48,389 nucleotides of DNA, taken from the NCBI GenBank assembly GCA_040878185.1, contig JBBDMS010000064.1:1-48389 (forward strand). The letters are read 5' to 3'. This DNA is from JAWXBK01 sp040878185 (GTDB lineage: Bacteria; Pseudomonadota; Alphaproteobacteria; Dongiales; Dongiaceae). Position 1 is the stretch's first letter. Each line of letters opens with the position of its first letter. Below are positions 16,248 through 25,075 of this stretch, in pieces. The notes beneath the pieces were generated by a model. The model did not search any database. It saw only the letters and a program-made list of their open reading frames with translations, and was not told the origin of the DNA. Both the position numbers and the translations under genes were made by a program.

Positions 16248-19063
16248 GAACGCCCTCGCCAGTTGATCGTGGCGAGCACGGCAAAGGGCGAATCCGGATC
16301 CGGCGCCTTGCGCCGCGTTGGTTGCAACGGAGCCGGTGGTGTCCTCGTTGGTTTCTTCCCGCGCGATGTTTGGCGCGCTTTCGGAGGCATTTCCCGGGGC
16401 GCTTTCTCCCGCGCCTCCTCGGATGCGTTCGCCGCGTCATTGTCGTTGTGGGCGACGACCACAGTGCCCGACGCCGACCGGTTGGCGCGACGCTTCGCGC
16501 GACGACGTCGCCGGCGCAGCGCATTCTTCGACGGTTCGGTCGTAGCGGCGTGCGCTGCTTCATCGACCGTCGATGCCGCAATCGCACTTGTCGCCTCGGC
16601 AGCAATTGTCGGGGCCGGCGCTGCAACCGCGTCACCCGATGGCGCAGCGGAGTGCGCTTTGCGCCGGAAGCGCCGTTCGAACGTCGCTTCGGCGCCGGCG
16701 CCGGCGCGGCGATAGCCGAGCGATTGCAGCACGGGTGCGAGGTTCTCCGGCTCGATGTCCACGCTCCCGGCCAGCGCGCCGGTAATCATGAACGGGCCCT
16801 GCTCGCCGAGTTTGGCCGCAGCGCCGGCGAGGCGCTCCAGCGCATCGGTGCGGATCGCCTGTGCGCCGATCAGCCGATAGCCGGCGGCCTGCAGCGATGT
16901 CGCATCGTCGTCGGGCGGCGGCACGAAACTGAGGGGCCGGCGCCGCGGTACCGGCGGCGCGGCGCGGCCGCGATACAGCACCAGCAGCATCTGGGCGAGC
17001 AACGCCGCCTTTTCGTTCTGCACGTCGCGCACCCACAGGCTCATGCGCCCGATCGTGACGCCGAGTTCGGCAAGCAGGCGCCGGTCCGCCTTGCCGATCG
17101 ACTGCACCTGATCGCGGACGGCGGTGCGCGACAATGTGCCGAGTGCTTCGGCCAGTTGATAGGCGACGCCGCGCGCGGCGCCGGTCAAAGGTGCAGCCTC
17201 AAGCCGTGCCAGCGCGCCGAGCCGTTCGTCGCGATAGGCATCGAACCATTGCGCGAGCCGGCGCCTGATCCGTTCGCGCGCGGGTCCGTCGATGAACTCG
17301 CCCTCGCGCACGTCGATGCGCGGCCGCAGCGGATGATCGCCGGCGGTCAGCTTCGCGATCGCCTGGCCCTGCCATTCGATCGTTCCGTCGGGCAGCAGCG
17401 CGAGCGTCTTGTCGTCGTCGCGTTCGAGCTGCCGGATGCGCTGCGGAATCGCGCTCTGCAGCGCGTGGCGCGCAGCGGTCATCAGCGGGCGTGCATCGCC
17501 GCCGGCGCGGATATCGGCATCGGGCACGAAGCGGAATCCGTCGAGATGGCCGACCAGATGGCCCTCGATCATCACCTCGTCGGTCGCCGTCACGCCGCCT
17601 TCGAGCCGCCCGCCGCCATGCATGCGGCGCGCAAGATGCGCGTGACGCTGGTCGACGAAGCGCTGCGTCAGCGCATCGTGCAGTGCGTCCGACAGCCGGT
17701 CCTCGACTTCGCGCGTGCGTTCCTGCCAGCTCGCGGCATCGGCCAGCCAGTCGGCCCGGTTCGCGACATAGGTCCAGGTGCGGACATGGGCGAGCCGCTG
17801 CATCAGCGTATCGATATCGCCCTCGCGCCGATCGAGCCGCTGGATCTGGTCGGCGACCCAGTCGTTCGGCAGCCGTTTGTCGGGCTGCTCGCGCAGATAG
17901 CGATAGATCTGCCCGAGCAGGCGCGTATGCGCATCCGACAGGATTTTCCGGAAATCGGGAACCTGGCAGACCTCCCAGAGCAGCGCGACCGTCTCGCGGT
18001 TCTGTGTCAGCGCGCGGATCTCCGTATCGCGCCACAACGCGGCGAGGGCGAGATGATCGTCGGCCTCGCGCACGCGGATGAGGCCCGGCAGCGGCGTGCG
18101 GCGTTCCAGGCTGCGCAGCAGCGCTTCGCCCGAACGGAAATCGAGGTCGGCGTTGCGCCAGTAGACGGCCGCGATCGGATCGAAGCGGTGCGATTCGACC
18201 GCCTCGACGATATCGGCGTCGAGCGGGGCCGCCCCTTCGGTCGTGCCGAACGTGCCGTCGTTCATATGGCGGCCGGCCCGGCCCGCGATCTGCGCGATTT
18301 CGGCCGCGGTCAGCCGGCGCGGCTTGTGCCCGTCGAACTTGGTGATGCGCGCGAAGGCGACATGGTCGAGATCCATGTTGAGGCCCATGCCGATCGCATC
18401 GGTCGCCACCATGAAATCGACCTGGCCCGACTGGAACATCTGAACCTGCGCATTGCGCGTGCGCGGCGACAGCGCGCCCATCACGACGGCGGTGCCGCCG
18501 CGTTGCCGGCGCATCAGCTCGGCGATCTCGTAGACATCGGCGACCGAGAACGCGACCACGGCTGACCGCGGCGGCAAACGCGAGAGCTTGCGCGGTCCGG
18601 TATAGGCGAGCGTCGAGAAGCGCGGCCGCCCGATCACGCTCGCATCGGGCACCAGTTTGCGCAGCAAAGGCCGGATCGTGTCAGCGCCGAGCAGCATCGT
18701 CTCTTCCTCGCCGCGCGCATGCAGAAGCCGGTCGGTGAAGACATGGCCGCGATCGGGGTCGGCGGCGAGCTGGATCTCATCGATCGCGAGAAAATTGACG
18801 CGCCGGTCGAGCGGCATCGATTCGACGGTACAGAGAAAATAGCGCGCGCCGGGCGGCACGATCTTTTCCTCGCCCGTGACCAACGCGACCAGATGACGCC
18901 CGACCAGGCCGCAGACCCGGTCGTAATTCTCGCGCGCGAGCAGGCGCAGCGGAAAACCCATCATGCCGGTGCGATGGCCCAGCATCCGCTCGATCGCGAG
19001 ATGCGTCTTGCCCGTGTTGGTGGGGCCGAGGACGGCGGTGAGGCGGGGCCCTTGCCGGGTCAT
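16244..19063 (-). CDS. Suv3-like DEAD/DExH-box RNA helicase
   Basis: 939 residues. Walker A is GPTNTGKT (13-20), motif II is the Suv3-type DEIQ in FLAIDEIQLA (about 94-98) and motif VI is AQIAGRAGRHMNDGTFG. These match the mitochondrial SUV3 family, present in many alphaproteobacteria and implicated in RNA turnover. A central region without recognised motif and a very basic C-terminal stretch near residue 855 (LRRRRRRAKRRANR) follow the core; the latter probably contacts RNA. It is first of a minus-strand group with the S4 protein, then fdxA and carD. Confidence 0.93.
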   Translation of the reverse strand: MTRQGPRLTAVLGPTNTGKTHLAIERMLGHRTGMMGFPLRLLARENYDRVCGLVGRHLVALVTGEEKIVPPGARYFLCTVESMPLDRRVNFLAIDEIQLAADPDRGHVFTDRLLHARGEEETMLLGADTIRPLLRKLVPDASVIGRPRFSTLAYTGPRKLSRLPPRSAVVAFSVADVYEIAELMRRQRGGTAVVMGALSPRTRNAQVQMFQSGQVDFMVATDAIGMGLNMDLDHVAFARITKFDGHKPRRLTAAEIAQIAGRAGRHMNDGTFGTTEGAAPLDADIVEAVESHRFDPIAAVYWRNADLDFRSGEALLRSLERRTPLPGLIRVREADDHLALAALWRDTEIRALTQNRETVALLWEVCQVPDFRKILSDAHTRLLGQIYRYLREQPDKRLPNDWVADQIQRLDRREGDIDTLMQRLAHVRTWTYVANRADWLADAASWQERTREVEDRLSDALHDALTQRFVDQRHAHLARRMHGGGRLEGGVTATDEVMIEGHLVGHLDGFRFVPDADIRAGGDARPLMTAARHALQSAIPQRIRQLERDDDKTLALLPDGTIEWQGQAIAKLTAGDHPLRPRIDVREGEFIDGPARERIRRRLAQWFDAYRDERLGALARLEAAPLTGAARGVAYQLAEALGTLSRTAVRDQVQSIGKADRRLLAELGVTIGRMSLWVRDVQNEKAALLAQMLLVLYRGRAAPPVPRRRPLSFVPPPDDDATSLQAAGYRLIGAQAIRTDALERLAGAAAKLGEQGPFMITGALAGSVDIEPENLAPVLQSLGYRRAGAGAEATFERRFRRKAHSAAPSGDAVAAPAPTIAAEATSAIAASTVDEAAHAATTEPSKNALRRRRRRAKRRANRSASGTVVVAHNDNDAANASEEAREKAPREMPPKARQTSRGKKPTRTPPAPLQPTRRKAPDPDSPFAVLATINWRGRS

Positions 19064-19168
19064 GCCATCAAGAATCGGGTCTGCACCGCCTCATTGCAAG
19101 CATCGCGGCCACATTGCGCAGAGCCATCCCTGCGCCGACCGAGCCCGCCCGCGCCGCCGGCGTCCTCC

Positions 19169-20173
19169 TCAGGGCGCGGGTGGTGGCGGCTGCGATGGCG
19201 AAGGCGGCGGGGGCTGCGACGAAGAGCTTGGCGGCGGGGGCTGCGTTGAAGAGTTCGGCGGCGGTTGAGAGCCGGTCGTCGTCGGCGCGTTGGTGGCGGC
19301 CTTGCGCTTCTTCCGCGCGACCAGAGCCGCGATCCCGGCGCCGATCGCGACCAGGACCACGCCGCCTTTCTTGAGGAAGAGGAGGCCGGCGCCGAGAACG
19401 ACAGCCAGCGCACCCGCGTTGAAATCGACGCCCATGGTCGCCGCCGCCAGTTCGCCGATGCTCATGCCGGCTTTGTCGTCGCCGACGGCAAAGTCTTCGT
19501 AGCGATGGCCCTCGTCGTAGCTGTGCGTGGCAAGCACGCTCGCCAGCGTCGATTGCGCGGCCGTCATGTCGGTGCCGGCGCCGGCCCAGATGATCCGATG
19601 ATATCCGTCGCGCGACAGCCGCAGCGCCGCGGCATTGACCCAGTTGTTCATGATGTCGGTGAGCTCGGTCGCCCAATAGGCGGTGTGTTCGGCGGGCACG
19701 AAGACCGGCTCCTGGCGCCAGCCGGAGAGATAGAAGGGATCGATGCCAACCTTTTCGCGCTCGGTATTCTCCTGAAGCTGGGCATCCTGCATCTGCTTCA
19801 GGAATTCGGCGGGGTCGACGCGATCCCAGTCCTCTTCAGTGACATAGCCGATTCCGTGAAACGTAAAATAGGTCATCGACTCGTCGGCTTCGTTCCAGAC
19901 GATCGCCTCGGTCTCGGGCGAGCGCAGGCCGCCGGTCAGATAATCGTACCGCGCCGCGGTGTCGCCGAGGATCACCTGCTGGCCCTTTTGCAGCTCGATC
20001 GTGCTGTGCGAAAGCGGCAGCTCATACGTGCCGGGCTCATAGGCCCATTTCATCGCATCGAGCTCGTCCGTCCGCTGCTGCTCGGTCATCTGCTCGAGGT
20101 CGGGGCCCTCCTGCGCGAACGCGGCGGTGCTGGTCAAAAGGCCGACGATGACGGCCAGAACGAGGCGTTTCAT
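19169..20173 (-). CDS. DUF2167 membrane-anchored protein with Pro/Ser/Gln-rich tail
   Basis: 334 residues with a cleavable signal (VLAVIVGLLTSTAAFAQ). The body has DUF2167 features: LPLSHSTIELQKGQQVILGD, a WNEADESMTYFTF-like strand pair and GYVTEEDWD. Two membrane segments (GALAVVLGAGLLFL and VVLVAIGAGIAALVARKKRK) follow near residues 255-295. The last ~35 residues are four imperfect repeats of QPPPP with Ser/Thr linkers. The family is common in proteobacteria but has no established function. The tail, after a Lys-rich stop-transfer, probably faces the cytoplasm; its repeat number may vary between strains. Confidence 0.85.
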   Translation of the reverse strand: MKRLVLAVIVGLLTSTAAFAQEGPDLEQMTEQQRTDELDAMKWAYEPGTYELPLSHSTIELQKGQQVILGDTAARYDYLTGGLRSPETEAIVWNEADESMTYFTFHGIGYVTEEDWDRVDPAEFLKQMQDAQLQENTEREKVGIDPFYLSGWRQEPVFVPAEHTAYWATELTDIMNNWVNAAALRLSRDGYHRIIWAGAGTDMTAAQSTLASVLATHSYDEGHRYEDFAVGDDKAGMSIGELAAATMGVDFNAGALAVVLGAGLLFLKKGGVVLVAIGAGIAALVARKKRKAATNAPTTTGSQPPPNSSTQPPPPSSSSQPPPPSPSQPPPPAP

Positions 20174-20272
20174 GCGTAATTCCCCTGGTAACCGGCCCGC
20201 GGCGGGCGACTCGGCCTAACAATTCGACCCGACAATCGTAACCGCGGGTCCCGCCGATTTCCATGGCCGGGT

Positions 20273-20288
20273 CACGAAGGCTTTCGTG
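20273..20288. promoter_or_regulatory. Short dyad in the DUF2167-htpG divergent region
   Basis: CACGAA-GGCT-TTCGTG forms a perfect 6-bp inverted repeat in the 233 bases between the two divergent genes. No convincing heat-shock sigma-32 promoter was recognised nearby. Operator role is only a possibility. Confidence 0.2.
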
Positions 20289-20406
20289 GCTCGTCCGCCG
20301 CGCCGCCCGGCAGGGGGTTGATGTGGCGCAAGCGAACCCGCATATGACGCTGCAGCCGAGGAACAGAGAGCGCCCTTCTCCTGATTGGGCCAATGACCGG
20401 GGGCCA

Positions 20407-22281
20407 ATGAACGAAATGGCGGGCGAAGAACGATTCGAATTCCAGGCCGAGGTCGGGCGTCTGCTCGATATCGTGGCCCGGTCGCTTTACTCCGATAAAT
20501 CGGTCTTCCTGCGCGAACTGGTCTCGAATGCGGCCGATGCCTGCGACAAGCTGCGTTACCTCGCGCTGACCAAGCCCGGCCTCATCGCCGACGACCCCGA
20601 ATTCCGCATCCGCATTCTGGCCGACAAGGCGGCCCGCACGTTGACCGTCGCCGATAACGGCATCGGCATGGCGCGCGCCGAGCTGATCGAAAATCTCGGC
20701 ACCATCGCCCGTTCCGGCACCGCCGCCTTCGCCGCCGACGCCCCGGCCCCCGATGATGCGCCGGCTTTGATCGGCCAGTTCGGCGTCGGCTTCTACGCCG
20801 CCTTCATGGTCGCCGAACGGGTCGAAGTGACAACGTGCCGCGCCGGCGAAGAGGGCGGCTTCCGCTGGTCCTCGGTCGGCAAGGGCGAGTTCACGTTGGT
20901 GCCCGAGCCGGCGGCCATGCGCGGCACCAGCGTCATCCTGCATCTTGCCGAGGGCGAGGACGAATATCTCGATCCCGCCCGGCTGAAGGCGATCGTCGAG
21001 AAATACTCGAACCATATCGGCGTCCCGATCGAGCTCGACGACGGCGGCGGCGCGAAGGCGACGATCAATGCCGCCTCGGCTTTATGGCTGCGGCCGCGCG
21101 AGGGCGTCGCGCCGGAAGAATATGCCGAGTTCTATCGCCATCACGGCCACGCCTTCGATGCGCCGTGGATCACCATGCATTTCCGCACCGAGGGGATGCT
21201 CGCCTATGCCGGGCTGATGTTCATTCCGACGGCGCGGCCGTTCGATCTCTTCAATCCCGAGCGCCGGCAATGCGTGAAGCTCTATGTGCGCCGCGTGTTC
21301 GTGACCGACGATTGTGAAATCCTGCTGCCGCCCTGGTTGCGTTTCGTGCGCGGCATCGTCGATTCCGAGGATCTGCCGCTCAATATCAGCCGCGAAATGC
21401 TGCAATCGAATCCGGTCCTGGCGAAGATTCGCAGCGGCCTGATCAAGCGCGTGCTCGGCGAACTCACGAAGAAGGCAAAGGACGCGCCCGAGGAATATGC
21501 GCAGTTCTGGGATGCCTTCGGCGCCGTGCTCAAGGAAGGGCTCTATGAAGAGCCGGCCGAGCGCGACCGCATCCTGCCGCTGACCCGCTATCGAACGACA
21601 TCGTCCAACGCACTGGTAACGCTCGACGACTATGTCGCGCGCATGAAGGATGGTCAGGCCGCGATCTATTACATCACCGGCGACAATCTCGAAGCAGCCT
21701 CGCGCAGCCCGCAGCTCGAAGGCTTTCGCGCGCGCGGCGTCGAGGTGCTGCTGCTGACCGACGGTGTCGACGAGTTCTGGCTGCCCGCGATCGGCAGCTA
21801 TGCGCAGAAGCCGTTCCGCTCGGTGACCAAGGGCTCGACCGATCTCGATCGCATCGCCGCGCCTGAAAAGCCGGCCGCAAAAGCGTCACAGCCGGAAGCC
21901 GGCGCGCTCGATGCGCTGGTCGCCTGGCTGCGTCTCACGCTCGACCATTCGGTCAAGGATGTGCGCACGACCGGACGTTTGACAGAAAGCCCCGCCTGTC
22001 TGGTCGCGGCCGATGGCGATCTCGACATGCGGCTCGAACGTATCCTGCGGGCGCATAAACAGCTCGATGCCGAATCGAAGCGCGTACTCGAGATCAATCC
22101 CGGTCATGCGCTGATCGCGGCACTGGCCGGCGCGCTGAAGAATAGCGAGAAAGCGGCGCTCGACGATGCGGCCTTCCTGCTGCTCGATCAGGCGCGGCTC
22201 GCCCAGGGCGAAGAGCCGGCCGATCCGGTCGCCTTCGCGAAGCGCATGACCGCGGTCATGGTAAAGGCGCTCGGCGGTTAG
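20407..22281 (+). CDS. htpG: Hsp90 chaperone HtpG
   Basis: 624 residues from the ATG at 20407; an earlier in-frame start exists but would add a 48-residue leader unlike HtpG. The GHKL ATPase domain shows ELVSNAADACDKLRYL, DNGIGM, GTIARSGT and GQFGVGFYAAFMVA. The middle domain has YVRRVFVTDDCEILLPPWLRFVRG and DLPLNISRE, and the C-terminal dimerisation domain ends near residue 620. It is a cytosolic ATP-dependent chaperone acting on near-native clients. The stop codon overlaps by four bases (TTAG) with the stop of the convergent MFS gene. Confidence 0.97.
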   Translation: MNEMAGEERFEFQAEVGRLLDIVARSLYSDKSVFLRELVSNAADACDKLRYLALTKPGLIADDPEFRIRILADKAARTLTVADNGIGMARAELIENLGTIARSGTAAFAADAPAPDDAPALIGQFGVGFYAAFMVAERVEVTTCRAGEEGGFRWSSVGKGEFTLVPEPAAMRGTSVILHLAEGEDEYLDPARLKAIVEKYSNHIGVPIELDDGGGAKATINAASALWLRPREGVAPEEYAEFYRHHGHAFDAPWITMHFRTEGMLAYAGLMFIPTARPFDLFNPERRQCVKLYVRRVFVTDDCEILLPPWLRFVRGIVDSEDLPLNISREMLQSNPVLAKIRSGLIKRVLGELTKKAKDAPEEYAQFWDAFGAVLKEGLYEEPAERDRILPLTRYRTTSSNALVTLDDYVARMKDGQAAIYYITGDNLEAASRSPQLEGFRARGVEVLLLTDGVDEFWLPAIGSYAQKPFRSVTKGSTDLDRIAAPEKPAAKASQPEAGALDALVAWLRLTLDHSVKDVRTTGRLTESPACLVAADGDLDMRLERILRAHKQLDAESKRVLEINPGHALIAALAGALKNSEKAALDDAAFLLLDQARLAQGEEPADPVAFAKRMTAVMVKALGG

Positions 22282-23483
22282 GGGGCAGAAATGCGCTGCC
22301 GGCTTGCCGATGCGCAGCCGATCGCACCCGCAAGCCAGATGACGAGCACGGCCGCGAAGGCGAGCTGCGTGCCGCCGATTCCGATCAAGACGCCGTTGAT
22401 GCCGTGGATCACACCCATCACCAGCAGCGAGGCGCCGGAGAGGACCGACAGCATCGTCGCGCGCTCCGGGCCGGAAAAGGCTTCGTTCGCCCAGACCCGC
22501 ACCAGCGGATATTGCAACCCGTCGCCCGCGCTGTGCAGGACATAGCCGAGCCACACCAGCACGAGCGCCAGCGGTGCCGGCAACCAGCCGGCAACGATGC
22601 AGCAGAGGATGAACCCGGCGAAGATCGCATTGACCAGCAGCGCCCACTGGCCTCGCGACAAAAGCGACAGCGGCCGGCGATTGCCGAGCCACACCCCCGT
22701 CATGTCGGCCAGCATCAGCGCGCCGAGCCCGACCCCGAACCAGATCGTCGCCACGCCTTGTTCGATCAGGACCGGCTGGTAGAGCAGCGTGCCGGCATCG
22801 ATGACGACGTTGAACGCGACGAACGCGACCGCAGCCGCACGCAGCGGCGGATGGCGCAGCACGACGCCCATGACGCGCAGGAACTGAAGCAGCGGTGATT
22901 GCGCACGCGAAGCCTCGCGTCCGCCCGATTTGTCCGCCGGCAACATCAGCACGAAAAAAATGCCGATCGCACTGCCGACCGCACTGAGCAGCACCGGCAT
23001 CGCGAGGCCGATCTGGTCGGTCAACAGCGATCCGATCGCCGCCGACCCGCCATAGACGGCAAGCTCGACCATGTAGCCCCAGGATTCGAGGCGCCGGTAG
23101 GCCCCGTCGCCGCTGCCGTCATGCACCGCATCGTACAGCAGCGCCGAATCCGATCCGCTGATGAACGCACTGCCAAGGCTCATCAGGACGAACGAACCGA
23201 GGACGCTCGCGGGGTCGGCTGCCGCGAACAGCCAGACGAGGCCGAGCGAGCGGACCGCGATGCCGACGATCAGGCTGAACCGTCGCCCGAACCTATCGGC
23301 GAAGATTCCGGTCGGCACCTCGAAGACCATCTTCGCGATGCTCCAGATGCCATAGGCAAAGAAGATCGTCTCGATCGAGACGCCTTCGGCCAGCAGATAG
23401 ACCTGCAGGATTGCGGCATGGAAATTGAAATTGCGACAGGTTTTGTGACCGAGAAACGCGACGGTGAGGTGGAGCCTGGTCAC
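22278..23483 (-). CDS. Major facilitator superfamily transporter
   Basis: 401 residues with about twelve membrane helices. The loop 2-3 motif is GIFADRFGRRFSLIVG near residues 58-73, and the hydrophilic centre falls at DKSGGREASRAQSP near residue 185-200. A second-half loop LADMTGVWLGNRRPLSLLSR matches the internal repeat. There is no motif that sets the substrate; the sequence looks like the drug or small-molecule exporter side of the family. It is convergent with htpG, sharing stop-codon bases, and lies 13 bases from the DUF2165 gene on the same strand, so those two may be co-transcribed. Confidence 0.88.
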   Translation of the reverse strand: MTRLHLTVAFLGHKTCRNFNFHAAILQVYLLAEGVSIETIFFAYGIWSIAKMVFEVPTGIFADRFGRRFSLIVGIAVRSLGLVWLFAAADPASVLGSFVLMSLGSAFISGSDSALLYDAVHDGSGDGAYRRLESWGYMVELAVYGGSAAIGSLLTDQIGLAMPVLLSAVGSAIGIFFVLMLPADKSGGREASRAQSPLLQFLRVMGVVLRHPPLRAAAVAFVAFNVVIDAGTLLYQPVLIEQGVATIWFGVGLGALMLADMTGVWLGNRRPLSLLSRGQWALLVNAIFAGFILCCIVAGWLPAPLALVLVWLGYVLHSAGDGLQYPLVRVWANEAFSGPERATMLSVLSGASLLVMGVIHGINGVLIGIGGTQLAFAAVLVIWLAGAIGCASASRQRISAP

Positions 23484-23496
23484 GGCTGACGCCGTA

Positions 23497-24003
23497 TCAA
23501 CGCGCGCTGCCGGCTTCGTCGCTCTCGCGCTGGCAGAGGAAGATCAGCGCGATCCCGAAACAGACGATGAGACGAAACGCGGCTTCCTGCCCGTTGAACG
23601 ACGATGCCTGCCACATCTGGAACCATTCGGCGGCGACCGTCATGAAGCCGAAGAAATAGAGCGTGATGGCGAGCATGAGGCCGGCAATGGCCGCGCATTT
23701 AGCAGCCCGAAAGCGTTCGGCTGGTTCGCGCCGCGCCTGGAAAAGCCGCCAGGCGCCGAAGGCGCAGAGCAGGCCCGCCCCGATCTCGGCTGCGATGATC
23801 AGGGCATAGACGATGCGATGTGCCGTCGGGTCCGTGATCGCGCGACCGATCAGCGGATTGTCGGGCGCGATCAGATCCATCGACATGACATGCTGCACGA
23901 AGGCGAAGTTGGCGCCGTAGTCGAGCAAATTGTTGATGCCGACCAGCAGCAGGAAGATCGCCATCATCGACACGAGAAGGATCTTCGCCAGCCGCTGGAT
24001 CAT
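23497..24003 (-). CDS. DUF2165 small integral membrane protein
   Basis: 168 residues from the ATG at 24003, which has a GGGGG-rich ribosome site; upstream in-frame sequence is Gly/Arg-rich and not family-like. Four membrane helices are visible, including LLVSMMAIFLLLVGINNLLDY, IVYALIIAAEIGAGLLCAFGAW, AIAGLMLAITLYFFGFMTVAAE and LIVCFGIALIFLC. WFQMWQSS-like (EWFQMWQASSFNGQEAAFR) is the signature loop of the family. No biochemical function is established. It may form an operon with the MFS gene downstream. Confidence 0.85.
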   Translation of the reverse strand: MIQRLAKILLVSMMAIFLLLVGINNLLDYGANFAFVQHVMSMDLIAPDNPLIGRAITDPTAHRIVYALIIAAEIGAGLLCAFGAWRLFQARREPAERFRAAKCAAIAGLMLAITLYFFGFMTVAAEWFQMWQASSFNGQEAAFRLIVCFGIALIFLCQRESDEAGSAR

Positions 24004-24182
24004 GTCGCTACCCCCGATGTCGCCGCGCCCTCGCGGTGCGCCCCCGCGGTGTGCCCCTACAATGCGCAGGCGCCGCGCACTCACAAGACAACGCTATCTC
24101 ATGCCGAAGAAAGCGACAAGAAAGGCCGACGCGAGAAGGCAGTATCCGGAAGCCGACCGACGATGGACCCGGGAGCGCGCGC

Positions 24183-24962
24183 TCACTCCATCACGAACGC
24201 GGCGGCGGCATAGATCGGGCCGACCGGTCCCGCCTGCACGATAACGGCGCAGGCCTCGGCATCGGTTTCGGCGGCGGGCAGCGCGATCTCGATCGCCGCA
24301 CCGTTCCATTCGCCGATCGCGCGGAAGGCCCGCACGACGTTATGGGTGGTCAACATCTTGCCTTCATTCTCGCCGCGCTGCACGTCGGTCACCTGTTCGC
24401 GATCGTATTCGATGAGCCAGACCGTCGCGGGTTCCGCGAGGGCGGCCATTGCGCCGGCGCCATCGCCGATCATCACCTTGTAGCCGGCGCCGTCGTTCAT
24501 CAGCACCAGCGACGCCTTCGGCTGCGCGGCCGCGGCCTTGATCGCACTCGCGACCGCCGCGCGATGCGATCCGATTTCGTGCGCGGCGCCGTCGATCACC
24601 ATCTGCGGCGTGTAGACCGTGCGCAGGCCCAGCACTCGGGCATAGGCGCGCTGGCGCGCAGTCGCCTCGGGCGAGGAGAAGGGATCCTCCCAGCCGATAT
24701 AGTTCCAGTAGTCGACATGGAAGGCGAGCGGCAACACGTCGCGTCGGGTCGCCAGTTCGCCGAGATATTCGTCGGCCGGCGGACAGGACGAACAGCCCTG
24801 CGACGTATAAAGCTCGATCACCACCGGTGACGAATCGGTGACGAGTTCCATCGCCGGCGCCGGTCTGTTCGCGGTCACGGCAAGGCCGCCGACAAAAGCC
24901 GCAACCAGAAACGCCAGCGAAGGCGCGAACGCAGGGCGACGGATCGGTCGTGCATTATCCAT
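24183..24962 (-). CDS. DUF1223 secreted thioredoxin-fold protein
   Basis: 259 residues from the ATG at 24962. A hydrophobic N-terminal segment (SLAFLVAAFVGGLAVTA) acts as signal or anchor. The domain starts VVIELYTSQGCSSCPPADEYLGEL, where CSSC occupies the thioredoxin active-site position, and continues with HVDYWNYIGWEDPFSSPEAT, YTPQMVIDGAAHEIGS. DUF1223 proteins are frequent beside acnA in alphaproteobacteria, as here. A role in periplasmic redox is plausible but unproven. Confidence 0.9.
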   Translation of the reverse strand: MDNARPIRRPAFAPSLAFLVAAFVGGLAVTANRPAPAMELVTDSSPVVIELYTSQGCSSCPPADEYLGELATRRDVLPLAFHVDYWNYIGWEDPFSSPEATARQRAYARVLGLRTVYTPQMVIDGAAHEIGSHRAAVASAIKAAAAQPKASLVLMNDGAGYKVMIGDGAGAMAALAEPATVWLIEYDREQVTDVQRGENEGKMLTTHNVVRAFRAIGEWNGAAIEIALPAAETDAEACAVIVQAGPVGPIYAAAAFVME

Positions 24963-25075
24963 GCGGACGACTCTAGCGCAAAAGCGCCGCAGCGCCGCAT
25001 CACACCGGGTCAAATCCGGTTGATGCCATTTGCATCACGGCGGGTCGAGCGGCGGTAACGCCGTCGTGCAATTCC

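Noticed and set aside
16211..18565. 784-codon plus-strand frame opposite the helicase
   Set aside because: His/Arg/Asp-rich without motifs; the helicase frame has Walker A, DEIQ and motif VI.
25050..25063. CGGCG-GTAA-CGCCG hairpin behind acnA as a terminator
   Set aside because: Only five pairs and no U-tract on the acnA side; too weak to call.
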